This document shows positions 9,101 through 20,563 of a stretch of 42,783 nucleotides of DNA, piece after piece. The DNA is from a virus. Within the stretch, counting starts at the first letter, position 1. Every line of letters starts with the position of its first letter. The stretch is taken from positions 1-42,783 of IMG/VR virus record IMGVR_UViG_3300009159_000120. One strand, given 5' to 3'. Both the position numbers and the translations under genes were made by a program. Under the pieces are notes generated by a model that made no database searches, was not told where the DNA came from, and saw nothing but the letters and a program-made list of their open reading frames with translations.

Positions 9101-12100
9101 CAATCAAGGCCGAGCTGAATTAGTTTCAGTGTTTAGTTATTACTGTCATATTGGTTATCTTGCAGAAAATGGAGGAATTATTCGAGGCACCAACGGTAAT
9201 AATTCTTACGGTAGACACGGAGCAGTAGCCAGTGGAGTATCAGACGAAGAAACTCCATTAACTGCAACTGTAGACAATCGAACCCAAGAAGCCGTAGTGG
9301 GCAATGCATTTGCAGGAGAAGTGTACAATCAAGATGAAATTATATTGTTCGAATTTAATAATGCAGGACAAAATTATACCAACGCAACTTATACCATTGT
9401 ATCGTCGGGCGCCGGAGTTCAGCTTGTACAAGACGAATTTAGAGATGATGCAGTATTTGAAGTTAGAATATTAGACGAAGGAGATTCTACTGCACCGGGC
9501 GGCGGCGGTTACTTAATAGTTGGTAACAATGCACAAGCCGGTAATACAACTTCTATAACATTAGCAGCCGCTGATGATAATTTACAAGCAGATTATCTAG
9601 GTACTAGAATTACCATAGTCAGCGGAACCGGCACAGGACAGTATGGATATATCACAGCATATGATGATAACAGTCTAGGTTCAACTCTAATAGCCACTGT
9701 TTCGAGAGAAAGCGACGGACAACCAGGATGGGACCACGTTATTGCCGGAACCCATTCAATAGCTACACTAGACACCACTACTCAATATAGAATAGAACCA
9801 AGGATAGAATTTTCTCATCCGGGATTTGCAGCCACAGGATCACAGTTTGGTTCAGTGCTTGATTACGATAAAATAATTTTTGGTTCGACCACAGAAACCT
9901 ATGCTGGAGTGTCTGGTGAATTAGGAACAGGCACAACCATAGGCATACCGCCCGATGAAGCAACATTCAATGTTGTAAAAACAGGCTCAACCTATGCAGT
10001 AACTATTAATAATGCGGGAGCTGGATATCAAATTGGAGATGAAATTACTCTATCAGGAGCCAACCTGGGAGGAGCCACACCAACTAATGATATTACAATC
10101 ACCGTATCGACTATCTCTGATGACAGCACAAATTCTGTAGCATCATTTAGTTTTGCTGGAACAGCATACGGTGGTAAATTTGCTGTCACCGCTCTAGCAC
10201 AAAATATAGTGTCTTGGAGCAGAGACGGCACTAATTGGGCGAATAATGCTATGCCAAATGGCGGGACTGGATCTACAGCTTGGCTGTTAAGCCCCGGCAA
10301 TAACAGATGGGTAGCAGTTCGTCCAGGAACCAGCGTAGGCGGATATTCGTTAGACCTCGAAACCTGGACCACTATAACTCTACCAGTTTCTAGAACTTGG
10401 ACAGACATTGCCTACGGTGACAGCAAGTGGATTGCTATAGCATCAACCGGAAATACCTATATATATTCTACCAACGGCACAACTTGGACCGAAGATACAT
10501 TCCCAGATTTCATAGCAGACTCTACCATAGGTGACTGGACTAATATTGTCTATGGCAGAAACACATTTGTGGCATTGTGTAAAAACACCAACGTTGCCGC
10601 AGTTTCGACTGACAACGGAGTGACCTGGACCCAGGTGCTAGTGCAAGCAGACTCGACTATAGGCCAATGGACTGGTCTTGCATACGGTAACAACAGATTC
10701 GTGGCCATATCCGAACAACAGAATGCAGCTGCTTATAGCCTAGACGGACTAACATGGTATGCTGTCACTTTACCTAGCCAAGATGGTTCAACTTCTCATC
10801 AATGGTATGATCTTAAATATGGTCAAGGTGTATTTTTTGCTATTGGCGACACAGGCGCTAGAACCGTCGGCGCCGATGTTACAGCTGCTCCTTCGACATT
10901 CTGTATCACATCTGAAGATGGCATAGTATGGACTTCTAGATCTCTTAATTCTGCAAGAGAATGGAGATCGGTGGCATTTGGTAATCCAGGAAATAATCCA
11001 CAGTGGATTGCTGTAGCCAGAAACACAGATGTGTACAACAAAATTATCACTGGTTGTAGAGCCAAAGGAAGAGTAGTTATTGCAAGTGGAAGAATTGGTA
11101 CTGTAAGGATTTGGGAACCTGGTTCTGGGTATGTCACTGCTCCGTCGATGACTGTTACAGATCCAGGCAATACTTCTAATGTAAGTGTAGATTGTAGATT
11201 AGGAAACGGAGTACTGGCTCAACCAACATTTATAACTAGAGGAACTGGATATAGAACTTCCACAACAAGTGTAGAAATTTTAGGTGACGGATTTGCAGAT
11301 ATTATTCCAGTGGGCAAATATCTGTATGCGAAAGGACTGCAACGATATCCAAAAACAGGTTCGAACTTATATATCAACGGATCAGAAACTTTATACACCA
11401 TAGTTTTTGTTGTAGAAAGTGGTGGTGTAGCAGGAAATCTTAGTGCCAGGTTCCAAGTAGCACCTGAATTAGAAATCATAGATAGCGTACCCCATAATGC
11501 ACCATTGGTGATTAGAGAGCAATTCAGCCAAGTACGGCTAACCGGTCATGATTTCCTAGACATCGGCGTAGGAAGCCTCACAGCATCCAACTATCCAATT
11601 GTTGATAGAACATTTTTCTCCCCAGAAAACGAAGTAGTAGACGAAAATGGTGGTAGGGTTTTCTACACCAGTTCCGACCAGGACGGTAACTTCCGAGTAG
11701 GAGAATTATTCCAGGTAGAACAGGCCGCAGGTATAGTTACGATCAGTGCGGATTTCTTCGACCTAAATGGACTATCAGAATTGGCACTAGGTGGTGTTAG
11801 ATTAGGCGGCTCTGGTACAGTAATTAGAGAATTTAGTACAGACCCACTGTTTACTGCTGACAGTAACAATGTGATACCAACACAGAGAGCAATCAAATCA
11901 TATTTACAGAGAAGATTGACTCTGGGCGGTAGTGAAGTTAGTACAGGTCAACTCACTGCAGGTGTGGTTATAGTGGGTCCGCAAAGATTTGACACTACAA
12001 CTTCAGCTAGAATAAATGTTCCATATAGAGTAGTAGTTCGTGGACCATTTGCTGGAGTCGCCGGTCGATACTTAGCACAACTCATGTTTTTTAAATCTTT

Positions 12101-12113
12101 TAAGGATGATTGA
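6117..12113 (+). CDS. Giant tail fibre (1998 residues) with CBM-like, beta-helix and propeller regions
   Basis: A very large adhesin, read as separate regions. Residues about 10-385 hold seven repeats of a W-x5-Y-x3-D-x-V-x-Y/H-G-G-x-x-Y-x-C-x3-H pattern, resembling carbohydrate-binding (CBM5/12-like) modules. Residues about 460-590 are a cupredoxin-like domain that has lost ligands (Arg497 and Asn566 where the paralogue has His; Cys563 and Met569 are kept). Residues about 600-670 and 930-1100 look like a pectate-lyase-type beta-helix (NPEYPWKTVRYACENA...). A 45-residue module is inserted at about 864-916. Residues about 1360-1630 have repeated WVAV...S.DG.TW blades (BNR/propeller-like). Residues about 1843-1930 are the '[16 protein letters not shown]...EFSTD...[10 protein letters not shown]' C-terminal unit common in marine T4-like fibres. 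The ribosome site is AAGGAT. Host recognition is inferred. Confidence 0.85.
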   Translation: MAEFKLNRFRYNWRNQWGVSTAYNRDDVVRYGGKVYVCIRQHTSASTNIYVDINYIPPGQTVAQPAWTEMLDGYNWRGPWTGTTFYSLNDLVVDGGNVWRCTTAHTSGIRRGINSSDWQNYVSGFNLIGDWLFGTIYRVGDVVVHGGILYRCATEHSSGARFETDLAFSYWESIFENVEYRGAWVSYTRYKLNDLVNYGSNIWICTLAHDGGFTENEWDIFAPGQKFIGQWGSLTSYVPNDIVRHGGNLYVAKTLNDGISPDVDSVAWDLVLESVFFRGTWSNTSSYAPGDLAIRGGNVYRALKDSTAVEPSDTAASDGSTLGTQRWSLLVPAVGWKNFWTLATDYGLNDYVTFNGNTYRCIVSHVSEDYSYPDSGSLSTPYWEIVLQGSAISAISQKGDLLIKDKSLDGSTLQNNKISIGEDRQLLKVSPAEGAPVGGYTWIVSYADPLPPDINEQYVLDGDVKNVRPPLEMYVGATYTFDQSPNPEDPTDLNNLRPWQFALTPEGGISIRAAYEENVVYRLDNTVVDRLTWVGSTQRSNAVRRTISITITENTPKTLFYYCYDNLNMGNAITIKDLGNSVHWGEWGRIARNYYVDPLGEDIPGNGLNPEYPWKTVRYACENAGSYSVINIAAGYYSEILPIIVPANVSLEGSELRSSVIVASPPIAALVNDIPYTKAVLTHIKNLMDDLILNVAITPTAGNTVSQVRNLDPGTNTASSQIKFLIDDIIDYIDYRVDGSAADPAVYSTNTRSALTAQFNAYRILAANTEFIAAEATAFVAAGFPSYVFDPDLCKRDMRRYISAWQYDIVYTGNYKSILSARYYYNAVTGSELEDMFLVRDSVNIKNFTFKGLNGTLTPDEVPVTAGTFVIGQSYTILSLGTTDFVPVGAVRNEIGLVFEATGPGTGTGVAETNVVEIIRRPTAGAYVSLDPGWGPTDERVWITSRSPYVQNITLFGTGCVGQKIDGDLHNGGNKSIVSNDFTTVLSDGIGAWVSNQGRAELVSVFSYYCHIGYLAENGGIIRGTNGNNSYGRHGAVASGVSDEETPLTATVDNRTQEAVVGNAFAGEVYNQDEIILFEFNNAGQNYTNATYTIVSSGAGVQLVQDEFRDDAVFEVRILDEGDSTAPGGGGYLIVGNNAQAGNTTSITLAAADDNLQADYLGTRITIVSGTGTGQYGYITAYDDNSLGSTLIATVSRESDGQPGWDHVIAGTHSIATLDTTTQYRIEPRIEFSHPGFAATGSQFGSVLDYDKIIFGSTTETYAGVSGELGTGTTIGIPPDEATFNVVKTGSTYAVTINNAGAGYQIGDEITLSGANLGGATPTNDITITVSTISDDSTNSVASFSFAGTAYGGKFAVTALAQNIVSWSRDGTNWANNAMPNGGTGSTAWLLSPGNNRWVAVRPGTSVGGYSLDLETWTTITLPVSRTWTDIAYGDSKWIAIASTGNTYIYSTNGTTWTEDTFPDFIADSTIGDWTNIVYGRNTFVALCKNTNVAAVSTDNGVTWTQVLVQADSTIGQWTGLAYGNNRFVAISEQQNAAAYSLDGLTWYAVTLPSQDGSTSHQWYDLKYGQGVFFAIGDTGARTVGADVTAAPSTFCITSEDGIVWTSRSLNSAREWRSVAFGNPGNNPQWIAVARNTDVYNKIITGCRAKGRVVIASGRIGTVRIWEPGSGYVTAPSMTVTDPGNTSNVSVDCRLGNGVLAQPTFITRGTGYRTSTTSVEILGDGFADIIPVGKYLYAKGLQRYPKTGSNLYINGSETLYTIVFVVESGGVAGNLSARFQVAPELEIIDSVPHNAPLVIREQFSQVRLTGHDFLDIGVGSLTASNYPIVDRTFFSPENEVVDENGGRVFYTSSDQDGNFRVGELFQVEQAAGIVTISADFFDLNGLSELALGGVRLGGSGTVIREFSTDPLFTADSNNVIPTQRAIKSYLQRRLTLGGSEVSTGQLTAGVVIVGPQRFDTTTSARINVPYRVVVRGPFAGVAGRYLAQLMFFKSFKDD

Positions 12114-12127
12114 TAATGTTTTTTTTG

Positions 12128-12135
12128 TATAAATA
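12128..12135 (+). promoter_or_regulatory. T4 late promoter, perfect core (TATAAATA)
   Basis: An exact match to the T4 late core, located in the 51-base gap between the two giant fibre genes and followed by ATGTTG, the same bases that follow the core at 35508. It implies independent late transcription of the second giant fibre, with a leader of about 24 bases and a GGAG ribosome site before 12165. Confidence 0.85.
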
Positions 12136-12164
12136 TGTTGAGATTACAAAATTTGGAGTGATCA

Positions 12165-15100
12165 ATGGCTGAATTTAAACTAGGAAGAATAAAATTTGTA
12201 TGGAAGAACTCGTGGAGCACTTCTACGGTTTACTATGTAGATGATGTTATCAGATATGGCGGAAATACCTATATCTGTGTTGTAGGCCATACGAGTGCTG
12301 CAGATTTTGATACTGATTTATCTAATTCTCCCACAAAATGGAATAAGATGTCCAGCGGACAAGAGTGGAAAGGCGATTGGAATACCAGTCAGTTATATAA
12401 AGAAGGTGATCTAGTTGTATATGGAGGCAATGTCTTTGTATGTGTAGACAATCACACATCGGCCGCGACAGCAGCATCTGGACTTGAAGCCAATTCGGCC
12501 AGCTGGAATACTTTTGCAGAAGGGTTTAATTGGGAAAGCGAGTGGGCTGTATCAACAAGATATCAAGTTGGTGATACTGTAAGTTACGGAGGCTTTGTTT
12601 ATAGATGTAGCATAGGCCACACATCTTCAGCCACAACTACATTGGGACTCGAAAATGACACTGCAAATTGGCAGGTCGTTAACCGAGGCTTGGATTATAA
12701 AGGGCTATGGAGCCCGAGCACGATTAGATATAAAATAAATGATCTTGTCAAGTACGGAGCAAAAGTTTATATCTGTACTACATACCATACTTCTTCTGCC
12801 ACATTTGCCAGTGGCAACTGGGCAGAATTTGTAGAAGGCACAGAGTTTGAAGGAGCATGGTCCAGCGGCTCATCTTATCAGCCCGGTGACATTGTAAACT
12901 ACGGTGGATTTATCTATGTAGCCAAGAGCTTCAATACTGCGGCTAATCCAACTACTAACGCCAGCGATTGGGACAAAGTAACTGAGGGATTGATCTTTCA
13001 GAGCACATGGTCAAGAAGTACCTCGTATCTAGTTGGCGGAGTGGTGTTGGTTAACAATACCACATACCTAGCCATTGCTGATTCTCCATCCGTGTCTATG
13101 ACCGTGACAGCATCTTCGGCTTCAACAAATCGATACACAACGTCTAGCACTGCTAACTTGGCAGTGAATATGAGCCTAGTGTTTTCCGGAACTAGTTTCG
13201 GAGATACAAATATCGGAGCTGTGTATTATGTAAAAACAGTTGACAGCGCAACACAATTTACAATCAGTGAAACCCCTGGAGGTACTGTTGTAATACCAAC
13301 TACCGCCTCAGGAACAATGACAGCAATAGCTGCCTTCCATCCTACTAATACCACTAAGTGGGCAGAGTTAGCAGGCGGTATTAAATGGAGAGGTAATTGG
13401 ACCGACGATACAGAATTTGATGTAAACGATGCTGTAAAACTTGGCTCTAATTCTTATATTTGTATACTCAAGCATAGGTCAGAAGGCGATGACGGATCTA
13501 CAATCGGTGTAGAAGGCGGCGGCCGAAGTCTTAGCCGTCCAGATTTGGACACTACAGGAACATATTGGAACGTAATAGCCATCGGTGCTGAAGATGATGT
13601 GTTGACTACGCAGGGAGATATGATATACTACGGTGGAGCCGGTCCTACAAGACTACCTATTGGAATAGAAGGCCAAGTACTAACTGTAAACACACAAGAT
13701 GAACCATTTTGGAAAACCTACGGTTTTTCAGATTTTACTTTTTATGTAGGAACAACCGGGGCAGATTTGCCAGCACCTATATGGGGCGTTTCTATTGACA
13801 AGCCTTGGGCGTCTATTAGATATGCCTGCGAACAGATACTCAAAGGTGCAGCTAATCCTAATTCTGCACGTCTGTTAGAAATGAACAGAGTATTCATACA
13901 AAAAGAAGTCACAGAGTGGATTCAATATCAGATTGATAATAATTTAACACCATTCAGTAAAGTTACAGTAAGTTCTATAACTACTACCAACACACTGAAT
14001 ACTGCTACTGCCCACGGACTAGTAGCAGGTAGAACATTGAGAGCTAAAACAACTGCTAATGGTGTAGTTGCAGAACGTGATTATTATGTAATTTCAACAG
14101 GGTTGACCGCTACCGCGTTTCAATTGTCGCTGACATTGAACGGCACAGCAATTTCAAGTTTTACTAATGGCACAGGCTTAAGTATAAATTTAGTATTTGA
14201 TTATGATGAATACAAGTGTGAACGCGATGTGGGACTTATCATAGATAGATTAATACATGATCTTACCCACGGCGGCAATTTAAAAATGCGTTCCGCAGCT
14301 TTGGCCTTTGTTGGCGGCCTTGGAGATCCAGGAGAATTTTCTGCAGCTTCAGAAGATGTTCCTTATGCCACTCTCTCTGCTGAAAAAGAAGAAAGTGTTG
14401 CAGCATACGCATACATGTTAACATTGATAAACAAGATTTTATCTAATCAAACTCCTACCGTTAACTATCAAGTTTTAAACGGAGATAATTCTACCACTGT
14501 TGTTGCTCAATTTATTGACACAGACATAGTAGCAGAAACTGGTGCGTTAACAACTATAACCAGTCTAGTTGAAATTGTAACAGATGCAATAACTGCTGGC
14601 AATTCTGATGACATTCCGGCAAGATATATACCTAATTATGTGATCAAAGTCAAAGCAGGCACATATACTGAAGTTTTACCAATAATAGTTCCAGCAGAAA
14701 CTGCTGTGCTTGGAGAGGAAGTAAGAACAACAATAGTAAAACCAGAAGGCAGTGTTGTTGATATCACTGATAGCTATTATTCTGTAAGAGCGTTTGATCA
14801 TTTAACTGGAGTTATCGGAGACATTGTCAAAGGTGCCACAGTTACACCTACCAGCGGAAATACTGCTAGTCAAGACATTGCGGCACCGTTTGGCGGCACC
14901 CTAGAAGAAACCGCGGTAGAACAGCTTGTACAGGTTATGAAACACCAGACCGATTCCAAGTTGAATACCAAGCACATTTCCTATACCACTGATCCAACTG
15001 GATATAATGCTTCTTATCTTATCGGATACGGAGATGCTAGAAAATTAATCAGCGAAAATAAAAAGTTTTTCCAAGAAGAAATTATTTCTTATTTCAGCGA

Positions 15101-18100
15101 TGCCAGCATAACAGGATCAATTACTGGCAGTACGCTAACTGTTACAGCAGTTGCTAGTGGAAGAATCTTTATTGGACAAAATGTCACAGGACAGGGCATC
15201 GTCAATGGTACTAGAATCACTGCACAACTGACCGGTACCGCAGGCGGAACAGGAACTTATACTGTTAACCAAAGTCAGACTGTTGGTAGTGTGTCTATTA
15301 CTACTAATTTAAGATATCAGCATACATTGACCAGAAGAGACATTGGATATATTGTTGATGCAATAGTCTATGATTTAACCTATGGTGGCAACGCCATGAC
15401 TGTGAAGACAGGGCTGGCATACTACGACGGCGACGACAATACAGAACCACAGGTTGCTGACGTCATCAAAGCTGCAACACTGGCGTCATTGGCTTACCTA
15501 AAAACGCTCCTGACTCAGGTAGCAGTTGATACTGATGTTACAGAATTACAAACAGTAATACCTCAGTATAGAGATACTGCTGGTTCAGCTGGTTCAGCCA
15601 CATTCATTGGTAACAATTTAGATAATTTAATTAGCATAGTAGATGTGGGACCAACAGCAGTAGGAACTACGGTAACGTTGAGTGATCCAGCAGCGACTAA
15701 CGGAGTAAGCTCAACAACTGCACTGATCAGTGCATACAGCACATTAAATGCAGCAGCAGCAACCATACGTTCAACTACAATATCTTATATTAACACCACT
15801 TATCCAACATTAGTCTACGATTCTGCCAAATGTTCCAGAGACATCGGTATAATATTAAAAGCAGTAGGTTACGATTTTCAGCTTAACAGCAACTTCCAAA
15901 CAGTTATTGCTGCGCTGTCCTATTTGAGACCCACAGCTACAGAAGTTTATACATTGAATCAAAAAACTGTTACTAGAAATGCGATACAATATGCACTAAC
16001 ACTTGCAAACGCAAACGTAGGAGGCAATGCAACAGCTCAGTCTAGAATTACTGCGTTGGCTGTGATCATAGACAATGTAATTTACGGTGCAACCAACGAA
16101 GGATCTGTCTGTCAGACCAACGAACGCAATCGTGACTATGCTAGACTTCAGTTAGAAAGAAATCGTAACTTTATCAAAGCTGAAGCCACAGCCTATATTA
16201 ATAATACATTTACGGCTACTGCTACTAATACTACTGTGACCACAAATATAGTAACTGTTGCTAGCACCAGCTGGTTGAAGAGAAACACTGCTGTCGTATT
16301 CAGCGGAACTACATTTGGTGGAATCACTGCCGGCACTGTGTATTATGTACAGAATATTGTAAGTGCGACCACATTTAAGATTGCTACTACTAGAAATGCT
16401 ACTTCTGCATTAACCTTAACCACAGCGTCTGGAAGCATGACAGTTAAACTTTATTACAGTAGCAGCTTGTGTCAGCGAGACATTGACACATATATCGATG
16501 CGTTGAAATATGATCTGCAATGGCCCGGAAATTATAAATCAAGATATGTGGCATTATACTATGCCAACGCTGTTACAGGCTGTGCTGAAGAAAACATGTT
16601 CTTGGTACGTAACGGCACCGGCGTTAGAAATATGACTCTGCGAGATCTACAAGGTCAACTAACACCAGCCAATGCATATGGAACTTCAAGAACCACAGCA
16701 GGAGCATATGTTTCTCTTGACCCAGGATGGGGCACAGCTGACTTCAACGCTTGGATAATAAGCAGATCATGCTATGTACAAAACGTAGCTACGTTTGGTA
16801 ATGCAGCAATTGGTCAGAAAATTGACGGCGCATTACACGATGGTGGAAATAAATCCATAGTATCAAACGATTTCACACAGCTAATCAGTGATGGTATCGG
16901 CGCATGGATCACTAACAACGGCAGAGCAGAACTTGTTTCTGTGTTCTCATATTATTCACACGTTGGATATCTTGCAGAAAACGGCGGTAAAATCCGTGCT
17001 ACCAACGGCAACAACTCATACGGCGAATTTGGAGCAGTGGCAGAAGGTATAGATAGTACAGAAACTCCAGTTACCGCAGTGATCAATAATCGATCATTCG
17101 AAGCACAAGTGGGCGCAGCCTACGTAAGCGGATCCACAGTATACAATCTAGAATTCAGTCATGCTGGATCTATGTACACTAGCCAAGGTACAACCATAAA
17201 CATCAACGGTTCTGGATTAAACGCTGCCGTAGTGGCCGACGAACTTCGAGATGGAGCAGTCTATCAAGTAAGACTAACCGACCTAGCAGACTCGTCTGGA
17301 GAAAATGATTTTGGCGGAACAGGATTTGTAACTGCGGCTAATACAGCGCAGGCAGGTTCAGCAACAACGTTGACAATAGCTGCCACAGATGGAAATTTAA
17401 GCACAGCCTTTCCAGGTATGTTAGTTTATCTCGATGGCGGCACAGCTGTTGGACAGATAGCAAAGATACTGACATATAACAGCGGTAGTAAAATTGCCAA
17501 GATTGGCAAACCTTGGTTCGATACATTGACCTGTACGGCTACCACCACAAGTACCAATCTAATCACAGTTAGTAGCACAGCAACGCTGAGAGTTAATCAA
17601 CTAGTGGCTTTCAGTGGTACTGCACTAGGCGGATTGTCGTTGACTACCACCTATTACGTTATTACAATTAATAGTGGTACTACCTTTACAGTTAGTACAA
17701 CCCAAGGTGGATCTGCTGTAAGTCTGTCCACTGCTGCTGGAAGCATGACTCTTGATGAACTAGGATGGGATCATGTAGTTCCAGGAACTACTATTGTATC
17801 TCCGGATGCGTCTACTACCTATGAAATTACACCTCGTTTAAGTTTCACTGAGCCAGGATATACTGCTGTTGCTGCTACCTTACCGAGCGCATCAGCTTGG
17901 GTAGATATCAAATACATAGAAACCAAACAATTTTTCAACAATCTATCACCAACCGGCGGATCAGGAACAGGTGCAAGATTTGACGTTTTGAAAGATGGAA
18001 AAGGTTATACAGTAATCCAGTTAAGCGGTGGTACAGGATATACACGACTAAACACACTGACCATAGCCGGCACCAGCCTCGGCGGCGCAACACCTGCAAA

Positions 18101-20192
18101 TGATTTAACGCTGATAATTACCGCAGTAAATTCAACCACAGGTGCTGTACAGGCCTATGAACAAAATGGCGAAGGCCGTGGCGGCAATTTTGTTGCGATA
18201 TCCAGCACTACTGCTGGCGGCTATTCTATAGATGGAGTTACTTGGTCAACGTCAACACTGCCGTCGGCAACTTGGTCTAGTCTAGCAGGCGGAAGTAGAA
18301 CCGACCTTACCACTGCTGGGGCTTTTGTTACTGGTCAAGCCTATGAAATTGTCACAGCAGGCAACACCAATTACACGTTAATTGGCTCTACTAACAGCAC
18401 AGTCGGAACATATTTTGTGGCCACAGGTGCTGGTGTAGGAACAGGTACTGCTAGACTGGTAAAAACACACATAGTAGCTATCTCTTCCGGTGGAACAGCC
18501 ACAGCTTATTCCAATGACGGCGGAGTTACTTGGACATCCGGCGGGGCTATAAGTTCTTCATCTGCGTGGTCTAGCGTAGCATACGCCGGCGGCCGTTGGG
18601 TGGCAGTATCTGATACCAGCGCATCGTTGAGCGTGTTCTCCGTTGACGGAGGAGTGTCTTGGAGCAATGGCGGAGCAATGGCCTCAGCTAACTGGAAGAG
18701 CATTGCATACGGAATGGGATTATGGGTAGCAGTGGCTAGTGGCGGTACTGTTGCAGCCAGTTCAGCAGATGGCGGATTAACCTGGACTGCAAGAACATTA
18801 CCATCTAGTTCCAACTGGAATTCAGTAACTTGGGGCAACGGACGCTGGGTAGCAGTATCTAATACCAGCGGACAAGTAGCCGCATACAGCTTAAATGGAA
18901 CTACATGGACAGCAGCTTCCCTAGGAGTCACGCAGGGTTGGTATAGAGTAGCATACGGTCAAGGCCTGTTTGTTGCGGTCACAAATGACACAGATGTTAG
19001 TATAGTCACTTCAGAAGACGGTATTGTATGGCGCGAAAGAGCTTTATATAGCACAGCTCAGTCTAACATAGGTATTGCTTTTGGAAACCCAAATAGATCT
19101 CCTATGTGGATCACTATATCTAACAGTGCAACAGCCGCCAGCAAAGTAGTAACTGGTGCTAAAACCAAAGCTAGATGTGCAGTTGCAGACGGAAAGATAT
19201 TTTCAACTGCCATCATAGAACCAGGCTCAGCATATGCAGCTGCACCTACATTAACTATCACTGATCCTAATGTGATCTATCCTGCGCCTTTCACCGTAAG
19301 ATACGGAAACGGAGCATTGGCTAATCCTACATTCACTAATAGAGGCACAGGATACTCAGCTGCTACAGCCACAGTGTTTGGAGACGGCTACGCTGATTTC
19401 TTCCAAAGCGGATCATTCATCGGAGTAAAACGAATTAGTGCGCTTCCGTTAGCAGGTGCTAACATTGAGTTCTCTAGTATTCCTGGACGCTATTTCAAAC
19501 TGGTACAAACAAACAGTTTTGTAGGTGAATATGATGGTGCATACACAGCATTCTTACAGATAAGTCCAGAAGTATCGTTAAGCGAAGAGCTCACACACGA
19601 ATCAACAGCCACTCTTAGAATACAATATAGCCAAGCTAGATTAACTGGACACGATTTCTTAAATGTAGGAACCGGAGGATTTGTATCGTCAAATTATCCA
19701 GACAATCCGATTTATAATCCGATACAGGCCAACGAAACTGTTGAATCCGGTGGCGGTCGTGTATTCTTTACATCAACGGACCAAGATGGTAATTTCCGTG
19801 TTGGTGATTTGTTTACTATTCAACAAAGCACTGGTGTAGCTACATTAAATGCTGACGCATTTAACATCGCAGGATTGAATGAACTGACTCTAGGTGCAGT
19901 GGCACTAGGTGGCGGCTCAGCTACTATCCGTGAATTTTCAACAGATCCGTTCTTCACTGAAAATTCAGACGATATTGTGCCTACCCAGAGAGCTATTAAA
20001 TCTTATATTAGTTCACAGATCGGAGGAGGTGGTGCGTCACTGAACGTAAATACACTGATCGCAGGATCGATACTTATATCGGGCAATACGATAAGTACAA
20101 CTACTGGAGGTCAGATCAACGTGAGAGCGGTATTAAACTTCCAAAGCGGAATAGAAGGCATTCCACTTTCATTCCAATACTTTTTAACATAA
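12165..20192 (+). CDS. Giant tail fibre (2675 residues), paralogue of the preceding fibre
   Basis: It shares the whole plan of the 1998-residue fibre: seven CBM-like repeats (residues about 8-450), a beta-helix region (about 530-900 and 1455-1640), WVAVS...DGG.TW propeller blades (about 2008-2305) and the C-terminal [15 protein letters not shown] unit (about 2528-2615). It is larger mainly because small beta modules have been added. A YYV-containing 75-residue module sits at about 309-388 (splitting the sixth CBM-like repeat), 1348-1428 and 1789-1863. A related one lies at 599-678, a different 'LTVTAVASG...GTYTVN' module at 978-1045, and the 45-residue module at 2044-2101 (splitting a propeller blade). 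Four 'C-x-RD-x3-I...YDL' units occur near 685, 1053, 1222 and 1434. It is probably a long side or tail fibre that binds host surface glycans. Confidence 0.85.
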   Translation: MAEFKLGRIKFVWKNSWSTSTVYYVDDVIRYGGNTYICVVGHTSAADFDTDLSNSPTKWNKMSSGQEWKGDWNTSQLYKEGDLVVYGGNVFVCVDNHTSAATAASGLEANSASWNTFAEGFNWESEWAVSTRYQVGDTVSYGGFVYRCSIGHTSSATTTLGLENDTANWQVVNRGLDYKGLWSPSTIRYKINDLVKYGAKVYICTTYHTSSATFASGNWAEFVEGTEFEGAWSSGSSYQPGDIVNYGGFIYVAKSFNTAANPTTNASDWDKVTEGLIFQSTWSRSTSYLVGGVVLVNNTTYLAIADSPSVSMTVTASSASTNRYTTSSTANLAVNMSLVFSGTSFGDTNIGAVYYVKTVDSATQFTISETPGGTVVIPTTASGTMTAIAAFHPTNTTKWAELAGGIKWRGNWTDDTEFDVNDAVKLGSNSYICILKHRSEGDDGSTIGVEGGGRSLSRPDLDTTGTYWNVIAIGAEDDVLTTQGDMIYYGGAGPTRLPIGIEGQVLTVNTQDEPFWKTYGFSDFTFYVGTTGADLPAPIWGVSIDKPWASIRYACEQILKGAANPNSARLLEMNRVFIQKEVTEWIQYQIDNNLTPFSKVTVSSITTTNTLNTATAHGLVAGRTLRAKTTANGVVAERDYYVISTGLTATAFQLSLTLNGTAISSFTNGTGLSINLVFDYDEYKCERDVGLIIDRLIHDLTHGGNLKMRSAALAFVGGLGDPGEFSAASEDVPYATLSAEKEESVAAYAYMLTLINKILSNQTPTVNYQVLNGDNSTTVVAQFIDTDIVAETGALTTITSLVEIVTDAITAGNSDDIPARYIPNYVIKVKAGTYTEVLPIIVPAETAVLGEEVRTTIVKPEGSVVDITDSYYSVRAFDHLTGVIGDIVKGATVTPTSGNTASQDIAAPFGGTLEETAVEQLVQVMKHQTDSKLNTKHISYTTDPTGYNASYLIGYGDARKLISENKKFFQEEIISYFSDASITGSITGSTLTVTAVASGRIFIGQNVTGQGIVNGTRITAQLTGTAGGTGTYTVNQSQTVGSVSITTNLRYQHTLTRRDIGYIVDAIVYDLTYGGNAMTVKTGLAYYDGDDNTEPQVADVIKAATLASLAYLKTLLTQVAVDTDVTELQTVIPQYRDTAGSAGSATFIGNNLDNLISIVDVGPTAVGTTVTLSDPAATNGVSSTTALISAYSTLNAAAATIRSTTISYINTTYPTLVYDSAKCSRDIGIILKAVGYDFQLNSNFQTVIAALSYLRPTATEVYTLNQKTVTRNAIQYALTLANANVGGNATAQSRITALAVIIDNVIYGATNEGSVCQTNERNRDYARLQLERNRNFIKAEATAYINNTFTATATNTTVTTNIVTVASTSWLKRNTAVVFSGTTFGGITAGTVYYVQNIVSATTFKIATTRNATSALTLTTASGSMTVKLYYSSSLCQRDIDTYIDALKYDLQWPGNYKSRYVALYYANAVTGCAEENMFLVRNGTGVRNMTLRDLQGQLTPANAYGTSRTTAGAYVSLDPGWGTADFNAWIISRSCYVQNVATFGNAAIGQKIDGALHDGGNKSIVSNDFTQLISDGIGAWITNNGRAELVSVFSYYSHVGYLAENGGKIRATNGNNSYGEFGAVAEGIDSTETPVTAVINNRSFEAQVGAAYVSGSTVYNLEFSHAGSMYTSQGTTININGSGLNAAVVADELRDGAVYQVRLTDLADSSGENDFGGTGFVTAANTAQAGSATTLTIAATDGNLSTAFPGMLVYLDGGTAVGQIAKILTYNSGSKIAKIGKPWFDTLTCTATTTSTNLITVSSTATLRVNQLVAFSGTALGGLSLTTTYYVITINSGTTFTVSTTQGGSAVSLSTAAGSMTLDELGWDHVVPGTTIVSPDASTTYEITPRLSFTEPGYTAVAATLPSASAWVDIKYIETKQFFNNLSPTGGSGTGARFDVLKDGKGYTVIQLSGGTGYTRLNTLTIAGTSLGGATPANDLTLIITAVNSTTGAVQAYEQNGEGRGGNFVAISSTTAGGYSIDGVTWSTSTLPSATWSSLAGGSRTDLTTAGAFVTGQAYEIVTAGNTNYTLIGSTNSTVGTYFVATGAGVGTGTARLVKTHIVAISSGGTATAYSNDGGVTWTSGGAISSSSAWSSVAYAGGRWVAVSDTSASLSVFSVDGGVSWSNGGAMASANWKSIAYGMGLWVAVASGGTVAASSADGGLTWTARTLPSSSNWNSVTWGNGRWVAVSNTSGQVAAYSLNGTTWTAASLGVTQGWYRVAYGQGLFVAVTNDTDVSIVTSEDGIVWRERALYSTAQSNIGIAFGNPNRSPMWITISNSATAASKVVTGAKTKARCAVADGKIFSTAIIEPGSAYAAAPTLTITDPNVIYPAPFTVRYGNGALANPTFTNRGTGYSAATATVFGDGYADFFQSGSFIGVKRISALPLAGANIEFSSIPGRYFKLVQTNSFVGEYDGAYTAFLQISPEVSLSEELTHESTATLRIQYSQARLTGHDFLNVGTGGFVSSNYPDNPIYNPIQANETVESGGGRVFFTSTDQDGNFRVGDLFTIQQSTGVATLNADAFNIAGLNELTLGAVALGGGSATIREFSTDPFFTENSDDIVPTQRAIKSYISSQIGGGGASLNVNTLIAGSILISGNTISTTTGGQINVRAVLNFQSGIEGIPLSFQYFLT

Positions 20193-20206
20193 TGGAGAAA
20201 TAAAAC

Positions 20207-20551
20207 ATGGCAACAGGAAGATTAGGGGTCGCAGACCTAGCAGCAACTACAGACACCACAGTCTATACGTGTCCTACAGACACTTTTTCAGTAGTAACAG
20301 TGTCTTTGTGTAATAGAGGAGCTACTACAGCTACAGTAAGAATTGCTGTGAGTACATCCGCTACACCATCAGCATCAGAGTACATAGAATACGATACAGA
20401 TCTTCTAGCTAAGGGTGTATTAGAAAGAACAGGTATCGTGATGGATAACAATCAACAAGCAGGCAGCATCGGCGGAAAATATATAGTAGTTAGGTCTAGT
20501 CTAACCAGTGTCAATGCTGTGGTAATGGGCATCGAAACATCAACATTATAA
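20207..20551 (+). CDS. Small beta-sandwich fibre-associated protein
   Basis: A 114-residue protein (MATGRLGVADLAATTDTTVY...). The pattern 'FSVVTVSLCNRGATTATVRI', a 'YIEYDT' strand and 'VLERTGIVM' is one that recurs in many marine T4-like phages next to fibre genes. It shares the layout of the proteins at 1986 and 5394. A GGAG ribosome site stands 10 bases before the ATG. It begins 14 bases after the second giant fibre and is probably co-transcribed. The function is structural by context. No enzyme motif is present. Confidence 0.75.
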   Translation: MATGRLGVADLAATTDTTVYTCPTDTFSVVTVSLCNRGATTATVRIAVSTSATPSASEYIEYDTDLLAKGVLERTGIVMDNNQQAGSIGGKYIVVRSSLTSVNAVVMGIETSTL

Positions 20552-20563
20552 TAAGGAATTAAC

